Shown: piece after piece, positions 1-10,714 of the stretch
How positions within the stretch are numbered: position 1 is the stretch's first letter
Layout: each line of letters starts with the position of its first letter
Origin: Laetiporus sulphureus 93-53
Lineage: Eukaryota > Basidiomycota > Agaricomycetes > Polyporales > Laetiporaceae
Length of the DNA stretch: 46,305 nt
Direction: 5' to 3'
Assembly: GCF_001632365.1 (NCBI RefSeq)
Contig: NW_024468612.1
Location: 2,979 to 49,283 of the forward strand
Made by a program: the position numbers and the translations under genes
Notes under the pieces: generated by a model
Told to the model about the DNA's origin: nothing
The model's database searches: none
Seen by the model: the letters and a program-made list of their open reading frames with translations, nothing else

Positions 1-203
1 AAGTGGCCAGTGTCACGTGACTGGGTGGCTGAATCATGGGCGCTTGGTGATCATGTGGTAGACACAGTCATATCCGCAATGTATGTGGTGATATTATGCT
101 GTTTGTCCAAGTATCCACTTTGTGAGACCAATATGAAGGTTGGCGTCCGAATAACCACTCAAATGAGGACTTTAATGGTGTAAAAAAGAAAGGTGCCACT
201 TAA

Positions 204-401
204 TACTGTGACAATAATACAAATGATGACTTCACAGTCAATTTGGGTGATCGAGTTGCTCAACTTATCATTGAACGTATTATCACTCCTGTCGTTTCAC
301 TAGTTGATTACCTCAAACCCTCAGCCCGAGGTCACCGTGGATTTGGTTCAACAGGCGATAATTACTTCCAGAAACCGCGTAAAAAGCCAGATTCGGGATG
401 A
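204..401 (+). CDS. C-terminal dUTPase-like domain of an LTR retrotransposon polyprotein (5' truncated)
   Basis: An open frame from 204 to the TGA at 399-401 reads as the end of a trimeric dUTPase. [10 protein letters not shown] matches dUTPase motif 4 and [10 protein letters not shown] matches the glycine-rich motif 5 that closes over the substrate. A stop at 201-203 cuts the frame, and I did not find the earlier motifs in the first 200 bases, so the domain is broken or divergent upstream. A polypurine tract and an LTR start follow within about 25 bases, so this is the 3' end of a retrotransposon ORF and not a cellular dut gene. dUTPase lowers dUTP and so limits uracil in element cDNA. dUTPase domains are known in some retroviruses and LTR elements. 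Confidence 0.7.
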   Translation, partial: YCDNNTNDDFTVNLGDRVAQLIIERIITPVVSLVDYLKPSARGHRGFGSTGDNYFQKPRKKPDSG

Positions 402-405
402 ACTG

Positions 406-1072
406 TCTAGAAGGGGGGGTACTGTCACAGATTTTCACGTCTTCACCTCTGCACATGACCAAGACATCACTTGACATCAGCGCTAGGCTGTTCAGAAAGG
501 AACGAACCGGTACGCGAAGTACTAACAGTCCTAGACGCCCCGAAGGTCCAGGTCTAGTCACGTGACATATCACGTGATATCCACACATGTGACAAGTAGC
601 GCTGGTATTAGGTAAGCCTAACTTATACAGTAATATCATCCCACCTAGAAGCCACGGTCGGACTCCGGAAGAATCCAACGAAGGGAATACACGACACCGG
701 AGATATGTCCTTAAGGGGATATTAGTTCACATGCACGAGGTAGATAGATACCACGCCACCGGAGATGTAGCCATTACAGGCAATACCATTCCCATGGTCT
801 TACTAAGTAGTTCAGAGATTCGGCATACATGACACATGTAGTCTGACAGGTAGTGGTAACCAATCAGACAATGTCCATTAGCTAGCGGTTCTGGGGTATC
901 AGGGTACCAAGGGTCCCTCCGCTCATGTATATAAGTCAGAGCTCTGAGACGCATAAGTCCCCCAGACTTATTCTCATCTCTGCTACGTCTATTCATATAG
1001 TGTCACCAGCGACCACTTGCAAGTCGCTGCTTTACCTTGATCATCTTTGTGTCCATCCTGACTTCGACAACA
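406..1072 (+). mobile_element. Polypurine tract and LTR of the first retroelement
   Basis: The purine run AGAAGGGGGGG at about 410-420 precedes the dinucleotide TG at 423, which opens an LTR beginning TGTCACAG. TATATAAG at 928-935 is a good promoter box for the R region. The 3' limit is uncertain: CGACAACA ending at 1072 is the best CA-ended candidate, giving about 650 bp. The LTR holds palindromic CACGTG-type sites near 555-575. No second copy of this LTR is in the window. The dUTPase tail directly upstream makes this the 3' LTR of that element. Confidence 0.55.
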
Positions 1073-1127
1073 GTCAGTAAGTGTTTGATCCTAAGGTCAT
1101 AGGCTTAGTCAGCGCTCTGCGTCCTAA

Positions 1128-3170
1128 GTTTGTGATATAATTGATCTTACCAAGACCAAGGGCGGGAATGTGTTCCATTGGACTAGCAAAGAACAAGCCG
1201 CTTTTGACTATCTCAAAAACGAGTTCAGCAAGGCACCGATACTGGTTATGCCAGATAAAGACAAGCCTTTTGTCATCGAAACTGATGCATCAGACTTCGC
1301 TACAGGAGCAGTCCTTATGCAGAAGGACGATAATGGTGACCTCCATGCCTGCGCATATTATTCCAAGTTGCTCTCTGATCTGGAACGAAATTATCAAATC
1401 TATGATAAGGAGCTACTAGGAATCATCTGCGCAATCAAGGAATGGAGACACTATCTCAACGGAACAAAGGAGCCATTCCTCATATGCACAGATCACAAGA
1501 ATCTGATGTACTTCAGGCAACCGCAGGACTTGAACCCAAGACAGCAAAGGTGGCAACTCTTCTTGTCTATGTTCAATTACAAGATTGTCCATATGCCGGG
1601 ACGACAAATGGTGCAAGCGGACACGCTTTCACGATTGTCTGAATTAGACAATCGACAGGATAACAAGTCACCTGCAATCCTGCTACCCGACGATCTTTTT
1701 ATTGGTGCTATCGATACAGATATGGCGGAACAAATCCGACAAGCACTAACAAAAGACCCATCGGTACTTGCGTACAAGGACAGCCTAATGGAGGAACTCC
1801 CAGTTCCACGAGGAATGACACAGGACGACATCAAGGATGCTGACAATGGGTTAATCACCATCCATGGATGTGTATATGTCCCAAACAGTACAGCCTTAAA
1901 GAAGGAAATTGTTCGGCGATACCATGAGGCCACTCCTCATGGTCATCCAGGAATCTGGGTTACGCACCAACTAGTGCGCAAAGATTTTTGGTGGCCAGGA
2001 ATGTATCGCTTCATCCAAAGCTACATCAGCAGATGCGCCACCTGTCAGCAATCCAAAGCTGTTCAAAACAAGGTCAAAGTTCCACTACAGCTCATCGGCC
2101 CTTCATCCAATGCCCTACCTTTCAAGCAAGTTAGCGTGGATTTTATTACAGACCTACCAAAAAGTGAAGGCTTCGATTCAATAATGGTCATGGTAGACCA
2201 TGGGCTTAGTAAGGGGGTAATTCTATGTCCCTGCAAGAAGACGATCACTGCTTCGAAAACTGCTGAGCTATTCAGATGGCAAGTTTGGAAACGCTTTGGG
2301 CTACCCGACAAGATCATCTCTGACTGTGGAACACAATTCACATCCAAAGTCTTCCAAGCACTGTGCACTGCCCTCAAAATCAAGTCAGCTATGAGCACAG
2401 CCTATCATCCGCAGACGGATGGCGAAACGGAGCGAATGAATCAAGAATTGGAAACGTATCTTCGAATGTATTGTGCAGAGCAACCGCATCGATGGAATCA
2501 ATTCCTATCCGAATCAGAGTTCACGCACAATCTCCACACTCATTCAGTGACAAAGAAGTCACCATTCGAAATATGGTATGGCTACGAGCCCCGAGGAATG
2601 CCAGAACTGTTTCCTCAGGACGAAGTCCCCGACGTGGATGCAAGACTCAAGCTTCTCAGCATGGTCCACAAGGAGGCCACAGAAGGAATCATCAAGGCAA
2701 AAGCCCGTGTATCCACCAGGATCAAAGGAGGATCTCCGACGTTCAAGAAAGGAGACAAGGTTTGGCTGGAAGCCACCAATTTGAAAAGACCTTACAAATC
2801 AAACAAGCTAGCGCCGAAGCGAGAAGGGCCATTCATGATCAAGGAGGTTCTGGGGCCACTCTCGTTCAAGTTAGACCTTCCGATGACATGGAAGATCCAT
2901 CTGGTGTTCCATGCTGCATTGCTCATGCCATATTGGCAGACCAATACACATGGGGAAAGTTATTCAGCACCGCCTCCAGATCTTATCGAAGGAGAGGAAG
3001 AATTTGAAATCAAGTCTATAATTGGACACCAACTACGGTGCAGCAAGAATGAATATCTGGTAAAATGGGCTGGATATCCACTCAGCGAAAGGTCGTGGGT
3101 AAAAGAGACGGAAATGGGCAATGCAGGAGAGCTGTTGAACGAGTATAAAAGGGAGCACGACTTGGCCTGA
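1128..3170 (+). CDS. Ty3/gypsy chromovirus pol fragment (RNase H, integrase, chromodomain)
   Basis: The frame is open from 1128, after a stop at 1125, to the stop at 3168-3170. It enters pol just after the reverse transcriptase core. RNase H shows TDAS, DKELL and TDHKNL. The integrase zinc finger reads HEATPHGHPG then CATC. The integrase core shows VDFITDLP, SDCGTQF and HPQTDGETERMNQ, giving the D,D,E triad. A C-terminal chromodomain with EYLVKWAGYP ends the protein and probably targets insertion to marked chromatin. Gag, protease and the reverse transcriptase core are missing, so the element cannot move by itself. The upstream sequence belongs to the LTR of another element, so the truncation probably reflects a nested insertion or rearrangement. 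No frameshift is seen inside the remaining 2 kb. Confidence 0.93.
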   Translation, partial: VCDIIDLTKTKGGNVFHWTSKEQAAFDYLKNEFSKAPILVMPDKDKPFVIETDASDFATGAVLMQKDDNGDLHACAYYSKLLSDLERNYQIYDKELLGIICAIKEWRHYLNGTKEPFLICTDHKNLMYFRQPQDLNPRQQRWQLFLSMFNYKIVHMPGRQMVQADTLSRLSELDNRQDNKSPAILLPDDLFIGAIDTDMAEQIRQALTKDPSVLAYKDSLMEELPVPRGMTQDDIKDADNGLITIHGCVYVPNSTALKKEIVRRYHEATPHGHPGIWVTHQLVRKDFWWPGMYRFIQSYISRCATCQQSKAVQNKVKVPLQLIGPSSNALPFKQVSVDFITDLPKSEGFDSIMVMVDHGLSKGVILCPCKKTITASKTAELFRWQVWKRFGLPDKIISDCGTQFTSKVFQALCTALKIKSAMSTAYHPQTDGETERMNQELETYLRMYCAEQPHRWNQFLSESEFTHNLHTHSVTKKSPFEIWYGYEPRGMPELFPQDEVPDVDARLKLLSMVHKEATEGIIKAKARVSTRIKGGSPTFKKGDKVWLEATNLKRPYKSNKLAPKREGPFMIKEVLGPLSFKLDLPMTWKIHLVFHAALLMPYWQTNTHGESYSAPPPDLIEGEEEFEIKSIIGHQLRCSKNEYLVKWAGYPLSERSWVKETEMGNAGELLNEYKREHDLA

Positions 3171-3571
3171 ACCCTCAGTCCATGCCCTCATGCCTGTGCA
3201 ACATCCCGAGTTTCTCGAATCTGCTGTCACCACTTTTACCCATCTTATCAAAGTTCTCGAAGACGTCGAATCCCACTCCTCCCACGACCATCGCTACCAG
3301 GTCTTCTAACAGCTCGGAGTCTATCTCGCTATCAGAGGGACAGGATTCGCCATCGAGGATCTTGTCGACTTCGACCATACCAACGTCGAGTTCAACACGA
3401 CCCATCCAAACCATGATGGACCATCTCATCCGGAGAGCGGATGACGTCCACGAAGTCCACCTCCTGAACGACTTCAGGTCAACTCAATGACAGCCATATC
3501 TAACCCCTCACCCCAGCGGGCTAATCAGAATTCCTTATCCGTTTCCATTCCAAACGGACAAGCCGAAGGTA

Positions 3572-4894
3572 ATGCTAGAGGACGACATCGATATCGACCT
3601 AGACGGAACATGGGGAACGTTCATGAGAATGAATTACCCAATGTACCTAACGGAGGAACTCCACCTGCCCCGGCTAGAGCCAGATCGATGCCGGACTATC
3701 CTAACAGCCGTTTACGCCGGCCTTCCAGTGGGAATCCTCCCACCGTCGTACGCTCTAGATCATCTGCTACACTTTGATATCTTACCGGCAGCACTCTCAT
3801 TCACTCTGGATATGTTCAGTGTCATGCATGGTACCGTATCAAGAACAATGACAATACCAGCGGAAGAACATACGGGAATGGCGAACATTCACATCACGGA
3901 CTGGTATGAAGAAGAGGAACGGCTGCTCGAAGGTATAAGTAGCGGCCCTCCTTTCCCTCTACTAGACCATCGCCTCCTCCTACTCGAGTGGGAACTCTAC
4001 GAGGAAATCTACCCTTGGGACAAAGAGAACCGCCCCGCTCTACCACCTCCACCCATGTCACTCAACATCCGCATCACCACCACCGTTACTCGCAGCGCAT
4101 CGGAGCCAGGACTACTTCTCGACAGTGATGGGGATGAAATCCCGCTGCTAGGCAACCTTAGTGATGAAGCACTGGCTGAATCATGGAGGAGTGCACGATG
4201 GGGAGATGATGAAGATGCAACAGGTCGCTGGACGACGGGAGGATCTTGGACAACGGGGAGAGCTTGGGGTGACGATGATGAACAGGCAAGGAATGCCGAC
4301 GATGAACAACCCAGCTACCCCCACCACACTGGTGCCACCTACCCCTACAATAGTGCACCCGAGGACGGATCGCAACCTGTGCTGGCTGACACCATCAAGG
4401 AGCAGATCAGGTACGCTCGAACAGTCAAATCTTTGAGCAATCTAGCAGCAGGCCAGGTATCGCTTATCGCCCCAGATGTAGCATCATCTTATGATGTCTT
4501 CATCGCCACGCCACTAACATTCCTCATGGAATGCGATGGTCATCGTCTCTATGTCCAGCGTACAGGCATGGGCAACTTCACCACCTTCCACACCTTCGTC
4601 TTCACTTGGGACAACCAGAAGGTTGCCTGGCACCTCTACTCGGAAGACTCGCCTCATCGCGTCTTCAGTCAATGGGTTGCTCTGCTCTATCTGCCACCCA
4701 TCCCAGGCATGCACGACTGGCATCCAACACCCAACCAGATGCGCATCATCAGTGTTCACTTCACGGGCAAGGAAGAAGGTGTTGAGCAATACGAGGTCGA
4801 ACTCTTCAGGACGTTCTCCGATCAAGTCCACTACGGAGATGCTAAGACACCTCGTGAGTTCACGCCGGTCATCTTCCAACCCTCGTTGCCATGA
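3572..4894 (+). CDS. Unassigned 440-residue ORF between pol and the 3' LTR
   Basis: An intact acidic ORF of 440 residues follows pol by about 400 bases and ends about 250 bases before the LTR start at 5143. The reading frame already looks coding from about 3491. The first ATG in that frame, at 3572, is taken as the start. It is rich in Asp/Glu (EDDIDIDLDGTWG) and has a proline- and threonine-rich centre with repeated WTTG/WGDDDE-like stretches around residues 210-240. No signal peptide, membrane segment, zinc knuckle or protease motif is visible, so it looks like neither an envelope nor a Gag protein. Its place in the element suggests an accessory element protein. I do not recognise the family. 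A captured host gene is the other possibility. Confidence 0.6.
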   Translation: MLEDDIDIDLDGTWGTFMRMNYPMYLTEELHLPRLEPDRCRTILTAVYAGLPVGILPPSYALDHLLHFDILPAALSFTLDMFSVMHGTVSRTMTIPAEEHTGMANIHITDWYEEEERLLEGISSGPPFPLLDHRLLLLEWELYEEIYPWDKENRPALPPPPMSLNIRITTTVTRSASEPGLLLDSDGDEIPLLGNLSDEALAESWRSARWGDDEDATGRWTTGGSWTTGRAWGDDDEQARNADDEQPSYPHHTGATYPYNSAPEDGSQPVLADTIKEQIRYARTVKSLSNLAAGQVSLIAPDVASSYDVFIATPLTFLMECDGHRLYVQRTGMGNFTTFHTFVFTWDNQKVAWHLYSEDSPHRVFSQWVALLYLPPIPGMHDWHPTPNQMRIISVHFTGKEEGVEQYEVELFRTFSDQVHYGDAKTPREFTPVIFQPSLP

Positions 4895-5128
4895 TCGAGC
4901 AGCCTGGATGGCTTACCGATGGTGTCGAAGCACTGAAGGCAGTTCTCTATGAAGACAGATCCATCTCGCACTGGGCGCCCACCGAGTTCCATCCTCAACC
5001 CCAAGAGGATCTCGACGAGGGATGGAAGGTCGTACCCCATACCACCATCCCAGTCTACAACTATGTAGGTGTCCGCGGTGGATGATGAGGGGTTAGTTTG
5101 ATGAGTGGTCATCAAGGGTCTTGCCAGT

Positions 5129-5290
5129 TGGAGGGGGGAGCTTGTGTTACGGTTTCAGCGCTTCATGGTCACGTGACAGTTTACGTTGCACATGACACTT
5201 ACTATTTATGGTTCATAGGTCTTGTGGACATATTCTAGGGTTAGCAGTTTTCGTTTTTATGATTTACTCACTCAGGCCATGCAAACAAGA
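5129..5290 (+). mobile_element. Polypurine tract and partial 3' LTR of the second retroelement
   Basis: GGAGGGGGGAG at about 5130-5140 is followed by TGTGTTACGG at 5143, the expected layout of a polypurine tract and LTR start. It differs from the LTR at 423, so the pol fragment and the dUTPase tail come from different elements. The LTR can be followed only about 150 bases before the inverted repeat at 5292. It carries a CACGTG box near 5170. I could not find its remainder beyond 11340. Confidence 0.5.
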
Positions 5291-5291
5291 C

Positions 5292-5322
5292 CTCAAAATC
5301 CCAAGAAAAGTCCGCCGGTGCG
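5292..5322 (+). repeat. Left arm of a perfect 31-bp inverted repeat
   Basis: These 31 bases, starting CTCAAAATCCC and ending GCCGGTGCG, are the exact reverse complement of 11310-11340. Matching stops sharply on both sides: one mismatch and then divergence outside, and different sequence inside. Together they enclose a 6.05-kb segment with the tyrosine recombinase gene. Outer sequence shows no clear target-site duplication. Confidence 0.85.
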
Positions 5323-5538
5323 GTTCACGTTTTCGCCGTGTGAACTGGCACAGGGTTCACAGCCATGCTGTGACTTGGCGTGTTCTCCCCCAAGCACAGG
5401 GCATTGCCTCATCTGGTAGCGACACGGTCACATGCCCCGCAGGGCGCGTCTGTCGCCTCCTGTCTCTCGATGTCGTCGGCTACCTCTACCTCCTCCCCTG
5501 CTGCTTCGTTCGTTTTATCGCTAGCTTAATCTCGTATA

Positions 5539-8500
5539 ATGACTCTATCGGACTCTGTTGGTGACCACAGTGCTGTAATAGACCCAGTCTTGTTGGCCAT
5601 GAAAGCACCGGAGATACCGAGCGAGATTGGGCCTGTCAGAACCACTGCATTCCCACCGCGAGCCGGTACGTCCCTGTGATCATGGCCATGCATTGAGTGG
5701 ACCCTATCAGGCTCTCCCAGAAGACTCTCAGTCCCAGGGCACTGTGCAGGAACAGCCAGCCAGATCAAGTCTGCTGTGAGTACTCCACCTGGGGCCCCCT
5801 CTCGACTGACTGAGGCTGACGAGGGCGTATGCTCCGCAGTTGGAAGCTGAAGGTCCCGCAGCTCAAAGACGAGCTATGCAGGAGGTCTCTGCCACTTACA
5901 GGCATGAAGGCAATGCTCGTTCTATGACTCAACGAGGACAATCGTCGGTGGCGCACGAAGTCAGCTCGGGATGCCCCTGAATCGACAGCGCACAGTAAAC
6001 TGTAAGTCTTTCATGCATCTGATCATGCCACGCACTCACCTGTTCGAGCCCACAGCCAGAGCGCTGTCCCCTCAAGCAAGGAAACACCAAAAATTGACCC
6101 CGAACGCTTGACGCGCAACACTAGCGACCTTTGCGACTCGTTTGGCCGGGGGCTCCATGGCGACGACAATTCGGAGGACGAAGATGCCGATGAAGAGAAT
6201 GGCGATGACCTACTGGACAGCGAGGACAATATGACGCCTGGTGCAGGTACTCACATGTGCATCGACCATGCCGGTAAGGTCACCACGATGGCCATCAGTT
6301 GACTCATCGCTCATGAGTCACTACTCACAGGACAATGCAACGGCTCGAAGGATGGCTCGAGAGCATGGGTGAGTCAATCTCGTTTGTGCAGTATTGAGTT
6401 CCTACCGCCATACTGATCCATTCTTGTGCTTGCAGGTTGACGCGTTCATCCTCAACACCTGACGCAAAAGCGGGCGTGTGACAGAGGGTAGTGTCCTTCG
6501 CCTATGGAAGGTATGTGTGCCGATAGTGTGCTATGACTAACGTGCACGATCTCATCCTTACAGCCTCGTAGCAATGGGCCAACCAGGCCCTTACCGAGGG
6601 CATCATATCCGACGCAATTATCGACTCCAACCATCTGATCGCATACTTGAAGTATGCTGCGACATGCAAACTTCTCACCAGTCAAGGCTGTGAGAGAGAA
6701 GGGAACCAGAGGCTCTCTGCGGTATGTCTTCGCATCCATATTTGTTGCCATTGGCCTGCTGACGACTCTCTCTCGACCTTCAGAGCTCATTAAAGAAAAT
6801 TATGGTGATGCTCGGCCACGTGTGGAGGCGGCAGCTAGATGATGACCCTGCTCTCGATCAAATGCAGCCGGTGATGACATCCCATGCACTCGACTTCTAC
6901 CGGGCGCTGATGGTGACGGCGCAACATGTGCACCTGGAGTATGTCTCTCGTTCGCTGTTTTAGGGATTCTACGAGCTGACCAGCTTGATCCGCACAGTGC
7001 CGAAGATTTCGACGTGATGTCCAACACGATCCTTGACTCACAGATCCTCCCACACCACTTCGAAGAGGTCAAGAAGTCCATTTTCATGGGACTGAATCAG
7101 CGTGAGTGCGGACATTCCGAGTCGATTACATCTGATCGATGGCTTCACCACCAGTGCCGTCCATCATCAAGGCACACTTCTCGTGGACGTGGCAATGCAC
7201 GATGCTCAATCGTGGCGACGAGCTCATTAACCTGCTCATATGCTGCATCCAGCCTCACCAGATCTACATATCTGACTACACCACTGCCGATGGAAGGCGA
7301 AGCGGGCTCGGACGGTTTGTGTTTGGTGTCCTGTCACTGTACCATGAGACGAAGGTGGCCAAGCCAGGGGTACGTTTACAATACTGCAGCCATTCATCAT
7401 CACGATGCAGACGCTAACAGCTTCACGTTGTGTTCGCAGTGTCAGGAACCCGACTACAACTTTGTTCTGCCTCATCGCGACCCCCTGCACTGCTCGATTG
7501 GTGCACTCGCCATCCTGCTGCACTACATCTTTGACCGAGAGAAGATCCTCGAGCAGGTTGGTGGTTGGAACTGGTCTCGTGCTTCGACGTGGCAGAAGGT
7601 ACAATGTGTCCTTCTGTGCTTTGCGCTCAGTGGCCTGACATACAGCTTACCTGTCATTCCAGGTGCCACTTCTGTTTGGCCGGAAAGTGGGTGAACTGTG
7701 CAGTGCAGATGCGATGCAGAAGATGTACAAGATGTTCCTCCTGCCGACCAGCATTAAGTCGGCCAAGAAGATGCATCTGGCACGCCGTACTCTGCCTGGC
7801 ATTATGGAAGATATGGGGTCAGTCATCACTCGAGCTGATCATGGATATGAGTTGACGGTCAATACATCATGCAGTGTGAACATGGACGAGATCGATGGGG
7901 TGGGCCACTGGACGGGCAACACACGTCGTGAAGTATATGCATCAAAGATCCCGAAGTCGGTGAGTGAATCGGACATCGCGTTGCTTGCCCACGGAGTCTA
8001 TGGCTCACATAGACTGTATCTAGGCTGTGACCGCACTCGCCGGCTTCTATGTAGGAGAACAGTATGACGTGCCGTGGGTGACAGTAGACGTGCCACAAGA
8101 CTTGCAGAGCCAAATTTTCCCCTTCGTGGAAGAAGCCCTCATAAGCATGGATGCCCACGAGAAGATCAACCATGGCACGGTGAACTTCCTGGAGCTTCTA
8201 CAGCAGCTCCGGCCCTTCTTCTGGCGGGTGAGCAAGCACTACAGCAGCTCCAGAGTGCATCTCGTGAGTTAGCTGACCATTCTGACCATTGTTACAGGCC
8301 ATGGGAGCAATCCACGAAGCATTCCCTGAGTCAGTGCTCTTCAAGCGGATGGAGGTTCTGCAGAGCGAGCAAGCCCGACATTTCCTCACAAGCTGGCCCG
8401 CCGCATGCCAAGTGAAGGATGCTGGGGCACAAGATGCGATGGACACTGCCGTCACCTTCTCGGAGAGTGCAATGCAGAGCGTGTTCATGTCGATCTCCAT

Positions 8501-9696
8501 CAGTTCACGGCAGATCGAGTCTGCTCTTCGTGAGCATTCGCAGCAGCTCGGCATCATTGCGTGATGCACGGCCGTGTTCTCCCCCTCGAAGCTGGTATCA
8601 CGGATGATCCTCACTCATGATGGGTCCCCATCTCCACCTGCACAGTCACGGTAACCCCATCTGTCATCTGTGCTTCACAGCCAATGCACTGCCACTGCGG
8701 ACACTCCTGCTCACCTGCCTCTCACACGACACCTCTGCCGGCTTCGGACTCTCACATGCAGGATGCACTGGAGGCAGGTCTCAATGCCAATCATCGGGAT
8801 GCTGCAACACCTCTGTCTGGTATGCTGCAACACCTCCATCTGGTACTACTGACCAAGGTGAGGATGTTGTCGTCTCGCATGCAGCACCATCGAGTGGACG
8901 ACTTCAGAATGACCACCGGGATGGGCTGAGCAATGCGACGTGGATGGCCACCACTCCGCAGACTGTGAATGAACCGGCGATGCTCATGCCCTACAGCCTG
9001 GTGCACAACAGCATCTGCTACACCGTTCTCCCTCTGTCCCCTGAGCCATCTCCAGCTCATACTGCCCTCGACCCCATTCTGCCTGACGCATCCGCATTCC
9101 ATGACCGTCATGCTGTGCCACCCTACACATACCCTGCCATCACCAGTGCAACCTGCTCCTGGATGGCCATTCTTTCCCGGATCTGGCAGCCAGATGTCGT
9201 TTGGAGCTGCTGGAAGCCGGCCACCTTGGGCAGCTACAGTTCTGTCGCTGCAATATGGGAAGCCTGGGCAGAAGGCGAGCGTGTTGCGGGCATCAGTCGC
9301 AAGCCACCTCTGCGTGAACTCGAGCAGCTGTGGGGTGCACAAAAGAACACAACATTGAGGAGGGGTTAGCAGCAAAGCTGGCGACCACACAATGATGCCA
9401 TGGTGAGCCCCTTCAGGCTTTGAATGGTCGAGTTGTCCCCGGCTGACCAATCCTACTAGGCTCGTCAGCTGTGGGCCCACTTCATGTACTTCATCTCACG
9501 CATCGAGAAGTGGCTGAACGATGGCAAGACATCGGCTGAGGCCGTGCATGAGCTTGATGATGAACGAGGTACGCTCTCACTGTCCCAGTTCCGCAGGAGA
9601 ACGCAGCCCAAGCGGCAACCCAGCAAGGCTGCGGGCTCTTCTACCTCACATGAGGGTGGTGGCGATCTCGACTGCAGCTCGGTGCCCCAGCAGTAG
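5539..9696 (+). pseudogene. Crypton/Ndc10-type tyrosine recombinase with GCR1_C-like domain, probably inactivated
   Basis: Joined exons give an acidic Ser-rich N-terminus (5539-6240), a helical segment (6560-7110), and a catalytic region resembling NDC10_II/Crypton recombinases. Catalytic residues are readable: Arg in LNRGDEL (about 7206-7226), H-x-x-R in HLARR (7774-7788), and Tyr in TRREVY at 7936-7938, after GHW. AGFYVGEQY and IFPFVEEAL follow, as in the Ndc10 fold. A C-terminal GCR1_C-like DNA-binding domain lies at about 9240-9560 (IWEAWAEG, LRELEQLWG, WRPHNDAM, IEKWLNDG). Introns are short; for example 9403-9459 joins two parts of this domain in frame. In-frame stops at 6460-6462 and 9367-9369, and unclear frames at 8565-9200, suggest decay. 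Alternative splicing around the stops cannot be excluded. The family performs site-specific recombination through a phosphotyrosine link. Confidence 0.75.
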
Positions 9697-9715
9697 GGCA
9701 ACCTAGTATATTTTT

Positions 9716-9750
9716 TAGAGCATATAATATTATTATAATATTATACATAT
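9716..9750. other. AT-rich near-palindrome between convergent genes
   Basis: A run of TATAATATTATTATAATATTA-type sequence, nearly its own reverse complement, sits between the plus-strand recombinase stop at 9696 and the minus-strand stop near 9733. It could serve as a shared 3' end signal for both genes or be a simple-sequence insertion. Confidence 0.4.
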
Positions 9751-10320
9751 TCGTGTTGTTCCGCGTACGCTCGTGGCCCATTTCGGCACATCCAGACGAG
9801 ATGGGATTCCACCCACCCAATACCTCCTCTTCCATCCCTTCTCTTCTGCAATGCAGATGACCATGTCCCAAGTGTATGCAGTGGATTCGCCTTGAGGGAC
9901 CTGCACGAACGCGAGCCTGGCCTTGACGGATGAGTCCTTGCAAATGACAAAGGAGGCTGGCCGCAGCAGTATCGGGGATGAGGTCCTCGACGAAGTGCTG
10001 TGCCACGTCGTATGGGTCGGTAGGCTCACCGAGGAGGCTGGGACACAGCGAGTAGCGAGAGGTTCCCTGCAGTAGATGGAATGCGGCAGCACTGGTATGA
10101 AACCGAGCGTCTTGCGACGGTGGACGACGTTGTTGCTGCTGGCAGTCAGATGCGCGAACCTGCTAGTCATTTCGAAGATGGTGAGCTGGTGCTCCAGCGG
10201 TATCACAGCCTCTCTAGGTGCTAGGTGACAGCTCTCTCTCCTCGTCCGTCTGCACTCGTCCTTCTCGTCGTCCGTCCGCACATACGGCGGCTCTGCAGGG
10301 GGAGCGTAGGAATGCGGCAC
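9733..10320 (-). pseudogene. Unrecognised minus-strand coding remnant converging on the recombinase gene
   Basis: Two reading frames carry protein-like sequence that joins near 9965. One gives SRYSLCPSLLGEPTDPYD followed by VAQHFVEDLIPDTAA. The other gives CKDSSVKARLAFVQVPQG and then WDMVICIAEEKGWKRRYW, ending at the stop near 9733. A frameshift or a very short intron separates them. Upstream to about 11050 the minus strand is Pro/Ser/Thr-rich low-complexity sequence in several frames and is disrupted by a tandem duplication. I do not recognise the family. The layout suggests a companion gene of the same mobile unit. Confidence 0.4.
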
Positions 10321-10714
10321 ACGCGGTCGATCCCGACCTCACCGAGCATCACGGGGACGGGTGCGTTGGTGAGGTCGGTGCGGAGAGAGGGGAGAGAGGT
10401 GAGGATGGCAGGGGAGAGGTGTTGGTGAGAGGTGTTGGTGGAGGGAGGAAGGGCAGGAGGGCAGGAGACATGCGCGAAAGGCGGCGGATTGTGCAGGTGT
10501 GGAGGGCGGGATGAACTGGTGGTGGTAGCGTGCATAGCCTGCGTCGCCTGCATGGGCACGCCATCAACGAGCTGTGGACTGGAGCGATCACAGCGCACAA
10601 GAGTCATTAGATAGAGTGGGACTCATGCAGAGAGCAGTGCTGGGTGCGAGATGGGGAAAGACGGACTGAAGCAGGGGATGACACGACCACGCCGGGGTAG
10701 CATGCGGCGAGGTC

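Noticed and set aside
2363..3007. Second 214-codon plus-strand ORF inside pol
   Set aside because: It overlaps the integrase and chromodomain frame and has the composition of a frame-shadow.
3572..4894. Reading the post-pol ORF as an envelope gene
   Set aside because: No signal peptide, transmembrane anchor or fusion-type hydrophobic segment is visible. Position alone is not enough.
6030..6060. TGTTCGAGCCCACAG as a possible tRNA T-arm
   Set aside because: No matching acceptor stem, D-arm or anticodon arm lies upstream; it sits at an intron-exon border of the recombinase gene.
8791..9480. Minus-strand ORF of 229 codons opposite the recombinase gene
   Set aside because: It overlaps the GCR1_C-like region read on the plus strand and shows no motif; probably a shadow in GC-rich sequence.
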